Positions 1 to 11,314 are shown, counted from the stretch's first letter. The stretch: DNA of 64,000 nucleotides from Siphonodentalium dalli (GCA_032622095.1 CP136065.1:240849530-240913529); one strand, 5' to 3'. Program-made: numbers and translations. Notes: a model not told the origin generated them from the letters alone.

Positions 1-1089
1 CTTTGAGACAGCGACAAACCGATTGATTCAGCCGGGTAAACTCAACCATCCACCTTGAAGCGATGAATGATTGAAGTGAACCATGCTTGGGCTAAACCGT
101 AACCACAGGTCATTAATTTGATGCCTTCATGTTTGTATACAATAATATGTATTCAATGGTTGATGGCTATTGCCACCGGGACGACCCCGCCACCCATCAC
201 AAGATGCACCGCGCTATAAACAGGGTGCCACATTGGGGAGACTTATCCCTCGCAGTGGGTCGGTGGATTAATTCATCCTGGGCCCAATGGACAACAAAAC
301 TAAAATGTTCAGATTCTATATATGCAATGAAGATGAGGATATGTGACATTCCAAATTTCAAATCTTTTCGTCGGATAAAGATGTAGAGAAATTCTTTGTT
401 GAAAATATTTACCAATTTTTGTCTGGATTCATGCAAAACGCGCGTCTGGTATACGTAATTATAAAATTACAAGACACTGTCGCGTTTATGTGTTCTTGCT
501 CGATGGGTTTGCACCGTGGTTATGACCCGTCATGTTCGGGAGGCGGGATAATATGTATATGGTGGAGATGAAGTTTTCACATTATGAACACCACGGGTGT
601 ATAACAGGAAAGCGATGAATTACCCACCTTTATAATTGACTAGGTAGTGTACTTGTTTATCTTATCATCACCAGTCATCTATACCCGACAGGAGTCTGTG
701 ATGGAACGGAACATTACCCTCGCATGTATGGCGTTTTGTGGTCTATATTTCATAACACGTGCTGTGCGCATTACCATCAAATATTTATTGGGAGATCCTA
801 TGCTCACGATTGTGATGGTTGTAAATATACATGATATCAATTTCTCTTCGTTCGAAGCCTTAATGTGACTCGCAATCTTCGGGTATAAAATTTCTCATTG
901 TAATTTATCATATTTGTAATGATCCATGGTCAAAATAGGTCGATCAACATAATAACTACCAATATACATACTTCAGATACCCGCACGTGTGGCTGAATTC
1001 GTATAAATTAATCCGATGTTTTTCAACTTTCCGCAAATAAGTGATGCATGTTATAAATATATACATTTAATCAGTATATTTTTGACACA
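1..1089. other. No gene recognised; AT-rich spacer
   Basis: Short open frames at 129-386 and 647-868 show no recognisable family, and none carries a convincing splice context. 930-1060 weakly resembles the U dispersed repeat (AATAAGTGATGC-type wording also near 21620). Confidence 0.4.
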
Positions 1090-1266
1090 TTAAAGAGGTA
1101 CTGTACACTAAACCCGGCCATTCATATGACCATATCCGTTTATACTCATCAAAATATATGCAACAAAAGAATGAATTTGAGTCATGGTGCAAAATACACT
1201 CACGTGCTCTATGAACGATGCAAACAATATGGTAATTATAATGAAAAGAATTTATGACTCCAGCCT
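1090..1266 (-). repeat. N-family dispersed repeat, terminal arm
   Basis: It starts with GTACTGTACACTAAACCCGG and runs to AATGAAAAGAATTTATGACTC. It is the inverted counterpart of arms at 1530-1660, 48960-49120, 54080-54246 and 57258-57385. In those copies the same words read GAGTCATAAA ... TTTAGTGTACAGT. The arm contains the phrase for a coast-to-coast inverted pair with 1530-1660. Confidence 0.7.
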
Positions 1267-1530
1267 TTTATTCCACACCCATTGGCGTGAGTCACGTGTA
1301 TTCAACGGAATCCCAGCCATTGAATACATATTAGTGTATACCTCTAGTGGAATACAAGCCGGAACTATTCTTGTTGACGTTGTCGCCAAGAAAGATGACG
1401 TACATTACGTCGACCATCCACTTCCGGTTATCCCCCAATAATTACTGGTTATTTGTCAGACTTAAATCACAATAAAGGTATCTATAGTAACAATGAAGGT
1501 GACATTCATGGATTGAACTTATTCATTTTC
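1267..1530 (+). pseudogene. C-family coding-like segment, frameshifted copy
   Basis: This segment is a diverged copy of 10660-10919 on the other strand. The shared frame reads GIPAIEYILVYTSSG, then GTILVDVV and DVHYVDH, about 85 residues in all. Many differences between the copies are in third codon positions, which suggests past selection on protein. Here one base is missing in the run near 1432-1438, so the frame stops at PVIPQ. The other copy reads through to a stop after MNLSD. The protein family is not recognised. The segment sits between two inverted N-family arms, so it may be cargo or coding remnant of that repeat. Confidence 0.55.
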
Positions 1531-1665
1531 ATTATAATTACCACGTTGTTTGTATCGTTCATAGAGCACATGAGTGTAATTTTCACTAATCTATGGCTCA
1601 AATTCATTCATTTGTTGCATGTATTCCGTTGAGTATAAAAGGATGAATGATGAATGATGCAAACA
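1530..1665 (+). repeat. N-family dispersed repeat, second arm
   Basis: TTCATTATAATTACCACGTT through TTGAGTATAAAAGGATGAATG is the inverse of the 1090-1266 arm. Together the two arms bracket the C segment. A partial repeat of the same words continues at 1660-1695. Confidence 0.7.
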
Positions 1666-1893
1666 ACACGGTAATTATAATAAAAATGAGTTTATTAATC
1701 GAGTCATAAAGGGCATGACATGAACATTTATACTAACTATCTAATAACTCTCCCCGTGTCCAATCACCCCAATATGCAAATGTTCAGCTCCGATCGTCCA
1801 GCCGTTTGGTTGCCTATAAGCGGACAAACAAACAAACAACAAACAAACTCAAATTTTATTAGTATAGATTAACCATGTATGCACAAGTCGATG

Positions 1894-2415
1894 TAGATCA
1901 TGCCATGAATCTCTTCTGGCTAACGCCCGTCGAGATCATATTCCACCACTAAAAAACCTGGGAACTTTTTGGAGTTCTGACAGGGAACTTTATAAAGTAA
2001 AACGAATAACGCGAGGAATATATTTCTTAGTTAATATCTGTTTCTTAATAATGTACTTCACTGTAGGTGAAGGTCCCAACACAAAATTTCTCAATTTAAG
2101 TGACTTTGTGAGCAATTTTGCTTTGCGTCGCTTACAATTATTGAATTTATCCTGGGTAATTAATTCGATTTTCATTGCGATATCGGCTCACAAAACTCAC
2201 AGAAAAACATGCAATTTCGAGTTGGGACCCTTACCTATAGTTAAGTACATTATTAAGGAACAGGTAACAACTAAGAACTATATTCCATGCATTATGTTTT
2301 CGACCTTTATAAGGTTCCCTGTCAAAACTTCAAAAGTTCCCAGGTTTTGCAATGGTGGAATATGATCTCTACGGGCGTTATATATAGCTAGAGTAGAGAT
2401 TCTTGGCATGATCTA
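1894..2415. mobile_element. F-family foldback MITE (522 bp)
   Basis: The termini are TAGATCATGCCATGAATCTC and its inverse GAGATTCTTGGCATGATCTA. Inverted similarity extends inward through TAACGCCCGT, ACCTGGGAACTTTT and GACAGGGAACTTTATAA, then through the central blocks, so nearly the whole element can fold back. No transposase is present. If the TA at each end is the target duplication, the element is Tc1/mariner-like; this is not certain. Confidence 0.85.
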
Positions 2416-2639
2416 AAGTCATTGGTTAATTACGACTCAACACGCAGCGATATTGCATGTTTTACGAGACAGTTCACTAGCTTGCCGAACGTATTATAAC
2501 TAGTTGCATGATCGCTCGTATTCTACTCGAGTCGACCGTGTCAATCCTCAAATATCAGAGAACTGACCTGATACCCATATGTAGTGCAAATTGCCTGTTC
2601 TCGGGGAAATATGCTCATATTTATAGTGAACTTATTCCG

Positions 2640-2960
2640 TGCATGGGACTGAAATAAGCTCACATTGGCACTATTTAGATATGAAATAAGTCCTGTATCG
2701 GCCTAAACGCTGGTTATTAAAACAGCCCTATATGGGACCATTTCAATATTAAATAAGCCCGCGTTGTTCTTATTTTGGCTGGAAAATAGCATTTATTAAC
2801 CAACTCAACACCTTACCAAATGTACGCTCTTTATAATGTGTTTTTATTATTGCCCGCAGAATCCAACGGAATAATTGGTATAAGTCCACTATGGGCTTAT
2901 TTCATAATCAAATAAGTCAAATATGAACCCATGTGAATATTGTGGTCAAATATGAACCGA
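2640..2960. repeat. S-family AT-rich dispersed repeat
   Basis: Phrases such as GAAATAAGCCCATAT, AACGCTCTTTATAATGTGTTT (in inverse here) and CAAATATGAACC recur. The same vocabulary appears at 16440-16700, 16980-17075 and 49435-49505. There is no coding content. Confidence 0.6.
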
Positions 2961-2978
2961 TTTCCACGAGGATATGTT

Positions 2979-3745
2979 GCGATACTATAGTACCCCAGCA
3001 CTCCTATACGCATGACATCGTTACTGTGGTACGTGTGACACCAGCCTTTACCTCACGTCTGTGCGATACAGTGCGACACCATGGTACCCCAGCACTCCTA
3101 TAAGCATGACATCGTTACTGTGGTACGTGTGACACCAGCCTTTACCTCACGTCTGTGCGATACAGTGCGACACCATGGTACCCCAGCACTCCTATAAGCA
3201 TGACATCGTTACTGTGGTACGTGTGACACCAGCCTTTACCTCACGTCTGTGCGATACAGTGCGACACCATGGTACCGCAGCACTCCTATACGCATGACAT
3301 CGTTACTGTGGTACGTGTGACACCAGCCTTTACCTCACGTCTGTGCGATACAGTGCGACACCATGGTACCCCAGCACTCATATAAGCATGACATCGTTAC
3401 TGTGGTACGTGTGACACCAGCCTTTACCTCACGTCTGTGCGATACAGTGCGACACCATGGTACCCCAGCACTCATATACGCATGACATCGTTAATGTTGT
3501 ACGTGTGACACCAGCCTTTACCTCACTTGTGTGCGTTTACAATGCGATACCATAGTACCCCAGCACACCTAGTATGACATCACTACGGTGATAAGTGTGA
3601 CACAAGCCTTTACCTCACGTCTGTGCGATACAGTCCGACACAACAGTATACCAACACACATAGTATGCTATCGCTACTGTGGTATACGTGTGAAACAAAC
3701 CTTTGTATCACTTATCTGCGATTCAGTGCGACTCAATGAATACAG
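2979..3745. repeat. 94-bp tandem satellite, ~8 copies
   Basis: The anchor word ATGGTACCCC (or ATAGTACCCC) recurs at 2987, 3081, 3175, 3269, 3363 and 3457, exactly 94 bases apart. It recurs again at 3552 (95 bases). Further degraded monomers run to ~3745. The central five monomers are almost identical, whereas both ends are diverged, the usual pattern of homogenisation by unequal exchange. Confidence 0.95.
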
Positions 3746-3861
3746 CTCGAATATTGCTATGACTTAGATAAGTTTTTCCAGAGTTTGTAATAAAGCTTGT
3801 ATAAATATATTTCGTATTATGATCGACACGCCTTTCCCTGTGAGATTAGCCACCAGTTTAG

Positions 3862-5457
3862 CAGGGGGTGGTATAAATTTTGCAGGAAGGTATGCCGTTT
3901 TTTGTTTTGCATCTGACGTTTTTGGGGACGCACCACCCCCAAACCTGGAAAAAACTTATTTTTTACTCCCAATTTTTGGACACCCACCCCCCAAATTTCA
4001 CTAATTTTAGTCTCAAACCCGATAAAACCCTACTGATATCACTCTTATTACTCAGAAATTATCTCATTTAGTTCAAATGACAGTTTAACCCGTTCAGAAG
4101 CTATTTTAATTGAAAAAAAATGAATACAGGCTAATATGAAGATTTTTTTTTAATACTGGCTGATAGGCACTTGTCTACGACATACAAACATACATGCAAT
4201 CATGTATTGTAGTTTCCATGTGAGTGTGTGATGAGAGTATGCTAGGTCTACCTGGGTGGTCAAATTCGACATTGCTAAATGTAAAATCTAATGAATCTAT
4301 GAAGTGGACAAATACAGTACTAACCCTCCAGAAGCTGAAAGGTGCACAAACACTAGTATAACTTACTCTATAAGACATAACTTATAAAATGGAACATTTC
4401 AAACTAAAAGAACCACTAGAATTGTTTTTCACTAAAAGGTATATGCATCCAATTTTCAAAAAAAATAGCATAGCCAGTGAAATATCATGTTCCCCAGCAA
4501 GCTATTACGTAATCCAAACATGTGTTTTTGCTATTTTGGCTGTAATACATTTAAAGCTGATAACATCTCAGGACAGTGAACTCAATCTTCACTTTCGAGC
4601 CATTGTTGACATTTTGTAGATATATCCATTACATATTAGTTTTAAAGCTCCAATTCAACTAGAGTTGACATATTTTGAAAATAAATACATAGAGAGGACA
4701 TTTACCAGACTGCAATTGGAAATAGTATTCTATAAATTGCTCATATCTGCAAACCTATATCATTGTGCATTATACACACAATTCCATAATTTCTAACTAT
4801 TTCCTGATTGGTCGGTCAACCAGCCCTTTATCTAGCATTATTCCATACCACTCTTGTTAGTCTAGTGGAGCAACTTCAATTATACTAAATGACAGACAAT
4901 CAGTTACTATGCTGGACTTGAATATTTTAGTTGTTTTCATGTTGTTGTGAGAGTAACATATAATCTGAGTTGATACACATGCAAATAATACACTGATTAG
5001 TTGGATGCATTGATGACAGTTATTTTCAAGCCATTGATAGTGACTAGAAATTTGAGACATTTGCTCGCTCTTGTTCCATGCACACACACCGATCTAGGCT
5101 TATATGTCTTAGTTACATCAGGACAAGTGTATTTATTTCAATTTTACATTTCTCGAAGTTTCTTTCCAAAGAGTGTCGGGAAGAAAGGTTATCACATCAC
5201 CGCCCCATACGCAATATGACATAGCTTAAGTCCATGTGCACTAAGGCCCATATGAGGTCCCACTGACATACATATGGTGTTTTGACAATTATAATATGTT
5301 TTAAACTGTTACAAATGTCAAATATGGGCACAAAGGTCTTTAGTAAAACAAAACTTGCATGAGGTTGTAAAAAAATGCGCCTTTTGCCTCTCGGACCACC
5401 CACCCACCCCGGCATACCTTCCTGAAGATTTTGTATTACCCCCCCCCCCCCCCCCTG
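3862..5457. mobile_element. hAT-like non-autonomous DNA transposon (1596 bp)
   Basis: The termini are CAGGGGGTGGTATAAATTTT and an inverse end ...ACCCCCCCC...CTG. A shared inner word, GCAGGAAGGTATGCCG, lies at 3883-3898 with its inverse at ~5410-5425. Flanks are a perfect 7-bp direct repeat AGTTTAG (3855-3861 and 5458-5464). CAG...CTG ends with a 7-8 bp duplication fit the hAT superfamily. The interior has only short frames (4389-4619 is the best), none resembling a hAT transposase. Confidence 0.8.
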
Positions 5458-5484
5458 AGTTTAGGGTATTTTTTTCTAATTTGT

Positions 5485-5665
5485 GTCACGTTCCGGCAAT
5501 CAAAATAGACCGATGAACATACGAAATCATAATATCGAGACATATAAATTGATCTGATGATTTGCAATACGTGATATAAACGCTCTTTGTTCTTACCATA
5601 TCAGGAAAGGGTGAACACGGAACGCTCTCTAATGTTTCACGCCGAAGAGAAAGCCGAAAGGCGAT
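5485..5665 (+). repeat. U-family dispersed repeat
   Basis: AAACGCTCTTTGTTCTTACC followed by ATATCAGGAA and a second ACGCTCTCTAATGTTTCA phrase matches 59480-59550 and, less completely, 15550-15580, 21640-21660 and 57970-58030. Confidence 0.65.
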
Positions 5666-5719
5666 AAATTATATGGCTTCAAGTTCAACTGTGTTCAATG
5701 AGCTTAACTATATATATAA

Positions 5720-5905
5720 TGGGTGGGCCTCTAATAGCCCATGTGTCTCCTGACATATAGGCCTCTGTAGCGTTTCTATATACAGTACGTATAGGCCTCT
5801 ATAGCTTTACTATATATAATGCATAGGCCTCTATTGCTTTACTATATATAATGCGTAGGCCTCTATATGTTTCCTATAATTAGTACGTAGGCGTCTATTA
5901 GTATT
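5720..5905. repeat. ~33-bp tandem repeat, ~6 copies
   Basis: The word GGCCTCTA recurs at 5727, 5760, 5794, 5826, 5858 and (as GGCGTCTA) 5890, spaced 32-34 bases, separated by TATATATAATG-rich sequence. Confidence 0.85.
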
Positions 5906-6045
5906 TCGTGCATTTATTGAATAGGTTAAATTTTGATTCCATGAAAGTGACAAAGACGATAAATTGCGACGCCGTCCAATTCCATGCTTGTGTGGACCGC
6001 TAGAATAAAAGATGACTCGGCCTAATATGATTATACGATGACATG

Positions 6046-6420
6046 TAGATCATGCCATGAATCTGTATTCTGACTTGAGCCCGTACAATACCTTAGAACC
6101 TTTTGAAGTGTTGACAGGGAACCTTATAAAGTCGAAAAAATAACGCGGGGAATATATTTCTTAGTTAGTTATATCTCTTCGTTGATACTGTACTTCACTG
6201 TTGGTGAATGCTGTCCCAACTCGAAATTTCATGATTTAAGTGAATTTGTGAGTGATTTTGTTTTGCGTCACTTACAATTATGGAATTTCTCCTGGGTAAT
6301 TATTTCAATATGTATTGCGATATCGGCTCACAGATGTCAGACAAAAGCATGCAATTTTGAGTAGGGTCATTCACCTACAGTGAAGTACATTATTAAGGAA
6401 AAGATATTAACTCAATAGCG
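6046..6420. mobile_element. F-family MITE, 3'-truncated copy
   Basis: It begins TAGATCATGCCATGAATCTG and follows the 1894-2415 element through GACAGGGAACCTTATAAAGT, TTCTTAGTTA and the central TACTTCACTGTTGGTGAATG. It is lost after ATTATTAAGGAA at ~6405. The distal terminal repeat is missing. Confidence 0.8.
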
Positions 6421-6522
6421 ATCTGAAATGTCCAAGTTGTGAACATACATTGGTAGAGGAGTATATTGTTTTTGTTTTGTTTTTTTGAATTATTGAGAAA
6501 CGACAATATTGACATATTAAAA
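6411..6522 (+). repeat. Direct duplicate of 7470-7582
   Basis: ACTCAATAGCGATCTGAAAT, then TACATTGGTAGAGGAGTATA and GAGAAACGACAATATTGACA are shared in the same order with 7470-7582. The copy here has an extra AGTTGTGAA. The interval ends in a T-rich stretch. Confidence 0.85.
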
Positions 6523-7021
6523 TATAAATTTAGTATTACAATGATGACATCTTTTTTTTCTAACCCACATCTGCAACTAATTGATAAATGGATACTAGTT
6601 GTAGTTTGCGCCATGATTATCCTGACACGTTCAATTTTCGCTAGTGGCATTGCAAGATTCAATTGGAATTTACACAAAATCTGAAGTCTCTGATGTTAAG
6701 TTGTACAATGGTGTATGGCAGTAAGAATGTCATAAAACAAATTGACAAGCCTTCCCAGTAAAATAATATAACTGGCCACCACAGATAGAGCCTATTTACT
6801 GTATTCTAATGGGCTGCTATAATTTTATGTTACTATTTATGTCTTTGCTGGACACTTTGGTTTACGATTACCCCAACCGTACTATTTTACAATTAAGTCG
6901 GGCAGTATTCTCTGGCATTAATGTACCCTTCCACAGCTGCAAATCAAGTAATTATTAGCAGATATGTTCTGACTGAGTCGGTCGCTTGCTTCATTGAGAA
7001 TTCATTGTTCACCATAATTTT

Positions 7022-7475
7022 GTTATTGTCCCCCGAAAAATTAATTTTCGGGGGACTATAGAAACGGGCTCCGTCCGTCAATCCGTTCGCCCGTCCGCCC
7101 GTTCGTCCGTCCGTCACACTTTTGAGTACCTTCATGGTGTAATCAACTCCTCCTACAGTTTTCATCCAAGAGATTCGAAACTTCAGAATATTGTTGCCCA
7201 TATATTGAAGATGTGCAACATGTATATAGATGACGGAAAAAATATTTTTTGACAGAGTTATTAACCCTTTTCGACTTAGAAAATTTCAACATTTTTTATT
7301 ATTTTCTGTATGAGGATACCTTCATGGTGTAATCAACTCCTCCTACAGTTTTGATCGTATATATTTGAAACTTCAGAGTATTGTTACCAACATATTAGAG
7401 ATGTGCAAAATGTATATACATGACGGAAACATTATTTTTTTACGGAGTTATTAACCCTTTTCGAATTAGAAAGAT
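7022..7475 (+). repeat. GTCCGTCC-type dispersed repeat with an internal duplication
   Basis: A CCCCCGAAAAATTAATTTTCG hairpin is followed by a run of GTCCGTCC-like words (7070-7115). Then come two ~185-bp direct repeats, each starting TTCATGGTGTAATCAACTCC (7131 and 7320) and ending near TTATTAACCCTTTTCGA. The layout matches the repeat at 18200-18775. Confidence 0.8.
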
Positions 7476-7763
7476 ATAACTCAATAGCGATCTGAAATGT
7501 CCATACATTGGTAGAGGAGTATATATATATTTTTTAGTTTTGTTTTGAATTATTGAGAAACGACAATATTGACATATTAAAAATTCAAATAAAATTAATA
7601 TCTTTAACAAAGCGGCATTCGACTTGCCACGTTTTCGGGGGACACTGTGGTCGGCTGACCTTTTATATCTGTGCAACAAACTCTTTACACGACCAAAGTT
7701 AACTATAACGGATGTGACTATTTCAATAGCAATACCCACCGCCAACGCTTACGTTATCTTTAA

Positions 7764-8131
7764 GTGTACTGTCAGACGACCACGATACAATCGTATACGT
7801 GGAAGAATCGGGTCCGACGAGATCGTGGATAGTTTATTCAGACGATTGCGATATCACGTGCATTATGATATCGTAGGTTGTTCTAAAGCATGTGATTAAC
7901 TATACCTACGACCATTTCCAGCTACGATTTTTACGTACACACGGCTGCGATTACGTCGCAAGTGGAGGTAACCAAGGATACGCCACGATATCGCATCTAA
8001 AATCAAACACTGTCTGATATTATTTTTTTACCTACGATTTTGACGTGAGCATGCGCACTCCATCTACCGGTTACTTCCTACGACGGAAATCTTTCCACTT
8101 ACGATTGTATCGTGGTCGTCTGAAAGTACAC
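7764..8131. mobile_element. TAA-flanked MITE (368 bp), PIF/Harbinger-like
   Basis: The left end GTGTACTGTCAGACGACCAC and the right end, whose inverse reads GTGTACTTTCAGACGACCAC, continue inward through GATACAATCGTA. Both sides are flanked by TAA (7761-7763 and 8132-8134). A 3-bp TWA duplication is typical of PIF/Harbinger elements. No transposase is present. Confidence 0.8.
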
Positions 8132-8134
8132 TAA

Positions 8135-8710
8135 CAAGATAATAATGGTAGGTGTCTCCCTCTTGAAGGAAGGCTGAAGTTCTTTGTCGCAATTATAAAG
8201 CACAATATGCTATTAACCACACATTTTACTACTTGTGTGTGTGAATGGCTATCATTTGTTTACATCGTTGAATATTACTAAAGATCAACATTATGCTTTC
8301 ATGTGATAATGGAAGAATGAATAAACTGTGATTATATTCATGGTTTTTCTTAATTTCCGTCATGTTCTCCTACCAATATTTAGGGTAATAGTTGTGTCTA
8401 TAATGAGTTTCTTAGAACATTGGAAGCTATCGCATTTTATATTTTCACATGACATAAACCACTCCATTTTCATTGGGAACTTTTTTTATCGACCCCATTC
8501 AATCTGAATGGGTGTCATGGTTGTCATGGTATTCGGAATATCTTTATGTGCACATAACATGCGTTATGTGTGTATGTTATTCATGCTTATCTACATTATT
8601 ATCTGCCCACGTGGAAGACGATCCTAGAGTACATGTCATTCCCGAAGGATATACCTGTACATATATATCCATATGTTCCGCCTCCAGTAAGAAACCTCGT
8701 CATTGATTAA
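8135..8710. other. No gene recognised
   Basis: AT-rich spacer. The small frame 8473-8706 (77 codons) has no recognisable motif. Confidence 0.4.
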
Positions 8711-8714
8711 TTAA

Positions 8715-9095
8715 CCCTTTACCTAACAAACCGGCCAAAACCTGCCAAATAAAGCTTCAACAGCCTAAAATATCTTCGGTCTGTCTCAATAGAACCATAC
8801 AAATATGGATATCATTGGAATCGGCTCCTTGACCACATTGTGATAGTTACAGTTATGCCCTGTGCCAATGCATTCTCTTTTATATGCGAGTCGACCATAG
8901 GTCGCCTCGCATATATAAGAGAATGCATTGGCCTAAAAAAATTCTTTTTTACCATTTTTTCTTACATTCTTTAACAATTTTATAATTTTTAATGTGTTAA
9001 GCCAATGCATTCTCTTATATATGCGAGGCGACCTATGGTCGACTCGCATATATAAGAGAATGCATTGGCACAGGGCCCTTCTGTTGGGTAAAGGG
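8715..9095 (+). mobile_element. P-family TTAA MITE, copy 1
   Basis: CCCTTTACCTAACA opens the element and TGTTGGGTAAAGGG closes it, with TTAA at 8711-8714 and 9096-9099. TTAA duplication plus CCC-starting ends are the hallmarks of piggyBac-type transposition. The interior holds two ~68-bp palindromes built on GCCAATGCATTCTCTTATAT / ATATAAGAGAATGCATTGGC. There is no transposase. Confidence 0.9.
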
Positions 9096-9099
9096 TTAA

Positions 9100-10470
9100 T
9101 CAGAGAGCAGCGCAACATATCCCAGCCGTCAACATAAGAGAACCAAGACCACCGTTTCATCGTCTTTCGCTGGTCTGTTTTTTTTCATGGCTTCATTTAC
9201 GTTGAACAACGTTATGGCGAGAGTGATAGGAGATTTTGACATTTTCTGCTGATCATTCTTTTGAATACATGTCAATTTTTAAGAACGACCAGGACGGTCG
9301 GCAGAACATATACGTTATTGTAGTGGATTGACGGTAACATTGTGTGACATTGACGGCTTGAAACGGCGCATTTTGATTTGTCGATATTTGCTAACTTCAG
9401 TTTTCGATTCTCCAGCACCGGTCGCTGATCGGTTAACACATTTTTAATTGATCACTGTGTCATGACAACCAGCGTCAAATACGTCGCCGTACAGCCAGGA
9501 GTCCCGCAGTTAATTTTTTAGTGGATTGGATTACAATGGAGATAAACGTACAATTTGTCGTTGGATATTGGGGATTCGAGCATGCATGCACCGGCTCGTT
9601 CACAAACTTTTTCCATGCTCGAAGCCCCGAATATATGTCAACAGAGCACCTTTATCTTCTAAATATATTTTGGAGTTCAGATAGTAGTATGATCAGTTTG
9701 TCCTCGTTCCATTCTCTGGAAACCCCATCACCATTTCCGTCCCTTTATGGCTGGCTACATATCTGCATCCAGAAGATGGCTATAGCAAGCTTCTAGTTGC
9801 AACTATATAGTTATTTGCTTTATTTGTTTGCATTTAGATGTCAATATATGTAGATATTTGTAAACATGTATGAAACATGTATAATATATATAGGTGTACA
9901 TGCATAACACAGATTAAATTCAATTCCGTTCAATTTATAAGTGGATGCTTCCCAGTACGATCGCCCCCATAAACCCGACCCCTGGACAAACCACCTTAGC
10001 ATATTTCACTCCACAGACATAGCTGTGTCAGATCTCGTAGAGCATTCTGTGCCATGGAGTCCCTATAACCGCATTGAAGATAATCCATGGCTCGGGACCG
10101 AACATATCCCAAACGAGCGTAGAACGTAATAACCTGGTCGGTTTCTCGATGGCGGAGATGAGAAGAGACCATCAAGAGATTGGTTATCTCAGTAGAAAGT
10201 TTGAAGTGGTACAAGGACCTTACCAAATACCTTTTGTCGATAGCGTTTTCTATAATTAAGTCACAAAAGTACTTCTAGATCGGAGATAACACCATCCTTT
10301 CTATGATGAAGAATGTTGATAAATATTAAATATTAGCAGATAGGTGGCTATGTCGTCAAGATGTCATCCAGCAACGTCAGTCGTTCATACATCTAGATTT
10401 AGATTTTGCATTGACAATGCTATGTATGTATGTACACACACAATTGTATAGAAAAGTGTTGAAGTGTATA
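9100..10470. other. No gene recognised; one short hairpin
   Basis: ATATTGGGGATTCGAGCATG at 9566-9585 pairs with its near-perfect inverse at 9614-9634 (stem ~20, loop ~28). Frames at 9521-9796 and 9941-10259 show no recognisable family. Confidence 0.45.
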
Positions 10471-10475
10471 CATAG

Positions 10476-10638
10476 ACAGAACACAACGCGTATCTTAATC
10501 GAGACTCTTTTATCGAATGAGTTGCGGATGGCGCAAGGATATATTTCGCGAGAGCGTAGCTCGAGTGAAATATAACTTTGCGCCGTCCGCAACGAGTTCG
10601 ATAAAAGATTCGAGATTATGATGCAAGTTGTGTTCTGT
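10476..10638. repeat. 163-bp long hairpin
   Basis: The outer ends ACAGAACACAAC (10476-10487) and GTTGTGTTCTGT (10627-10638) are perfect inverses. Pairing continues through CTTTTATCGAA, GTTGCGGA, GGCGCAA and ATATTTC, to an apex near GAGAGCGTAGCTCGAG. Nearly the whole stretch folds. There is no flanking coding sequence. Confidence 0.85.
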
Positions 10639-10659
10639 ATTTATTCTACACCGTTCAGT

Positions 10660-10919
10660 CAGATAAGTTCATTCCATGAATATCACCTTCATTGTTACTA
10701 TAGCTACCTTTATTGTGATTTAAGTCTGACAAATAACCAGTAAGTATGGGGCGGATCACCGGAAGCGAATGATCAACGTAATGTACGTCACCTTTCTTGG
10801 AGACAACGTCAACAAGAATAGTTCCGGCTTGTATTCCACTAGAGGTATACACTAATATGTATTCAATGGCTGGGATTCCGTTGAATACATGTGACTCACG
10901 TCAATGGGTGTGGAATAAA
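10660..10919 (-). CDS. C-family coding-like segment, open copy; unrecognised
   Basis: Read on the minus strand, the frame contains GIPAIEYILVYTSSG, GTILVDVVSKKGDVHYVDH, ILTGYLSDLNHNKG and ends MNLSD-stop. It is the intact partner of the frameshifted copy at 1267-1530. No start codon context or splice sites can be assigned with confidence; an ATG exists at 10852. The fragment could be an exon duplicated with a repeat, or the coding remnant of a mobile element. Predominantly synonymous-looking differences between copies are the only evidence for coding. Confidence 0.45.
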
Positions 10920-10929
10920 AGCTCGTAAT

Positions 10930-11310
10930 GTTACATGTAGACAATAACGTATCTTATTAACCAGAGATAATGAAATAGTGTGCCATGTATACTTAAGCGT
11001 TACATTTCTAGTTTGAAATCATTAAACTAAGGATAGTATATTGCCGAAAATGGGTCATTACATTATATAATACTGGTCAGCATTTCTGATTGAATAGATC
11101 ATTGCCAGTAATACAGGGATAGCACTAAAAGAAGAATTGTTTCCATGCTGGTCCCTTTGCTATGGTGTATTTAATCAAAAAGACTGTCCAGTAAAGTCAA
11201 GTAATGATACAGACTGAATTTGAGTTGGTTTGTGGGTTGTTCCTCTACCGCTAGAACCCATGTAGTGTAGTGCTACACCCATAGTTACCAGAAGTAATTT
11301 AACGCCACCA
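10930..11310. other. No gene recognised
   Basis: Apparently single-copy AT-rich sequence between a C-family copy and a P MITE; nothing identifiable. Confidence 0.4.
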
Positions 11311-11314
11311 TTAG

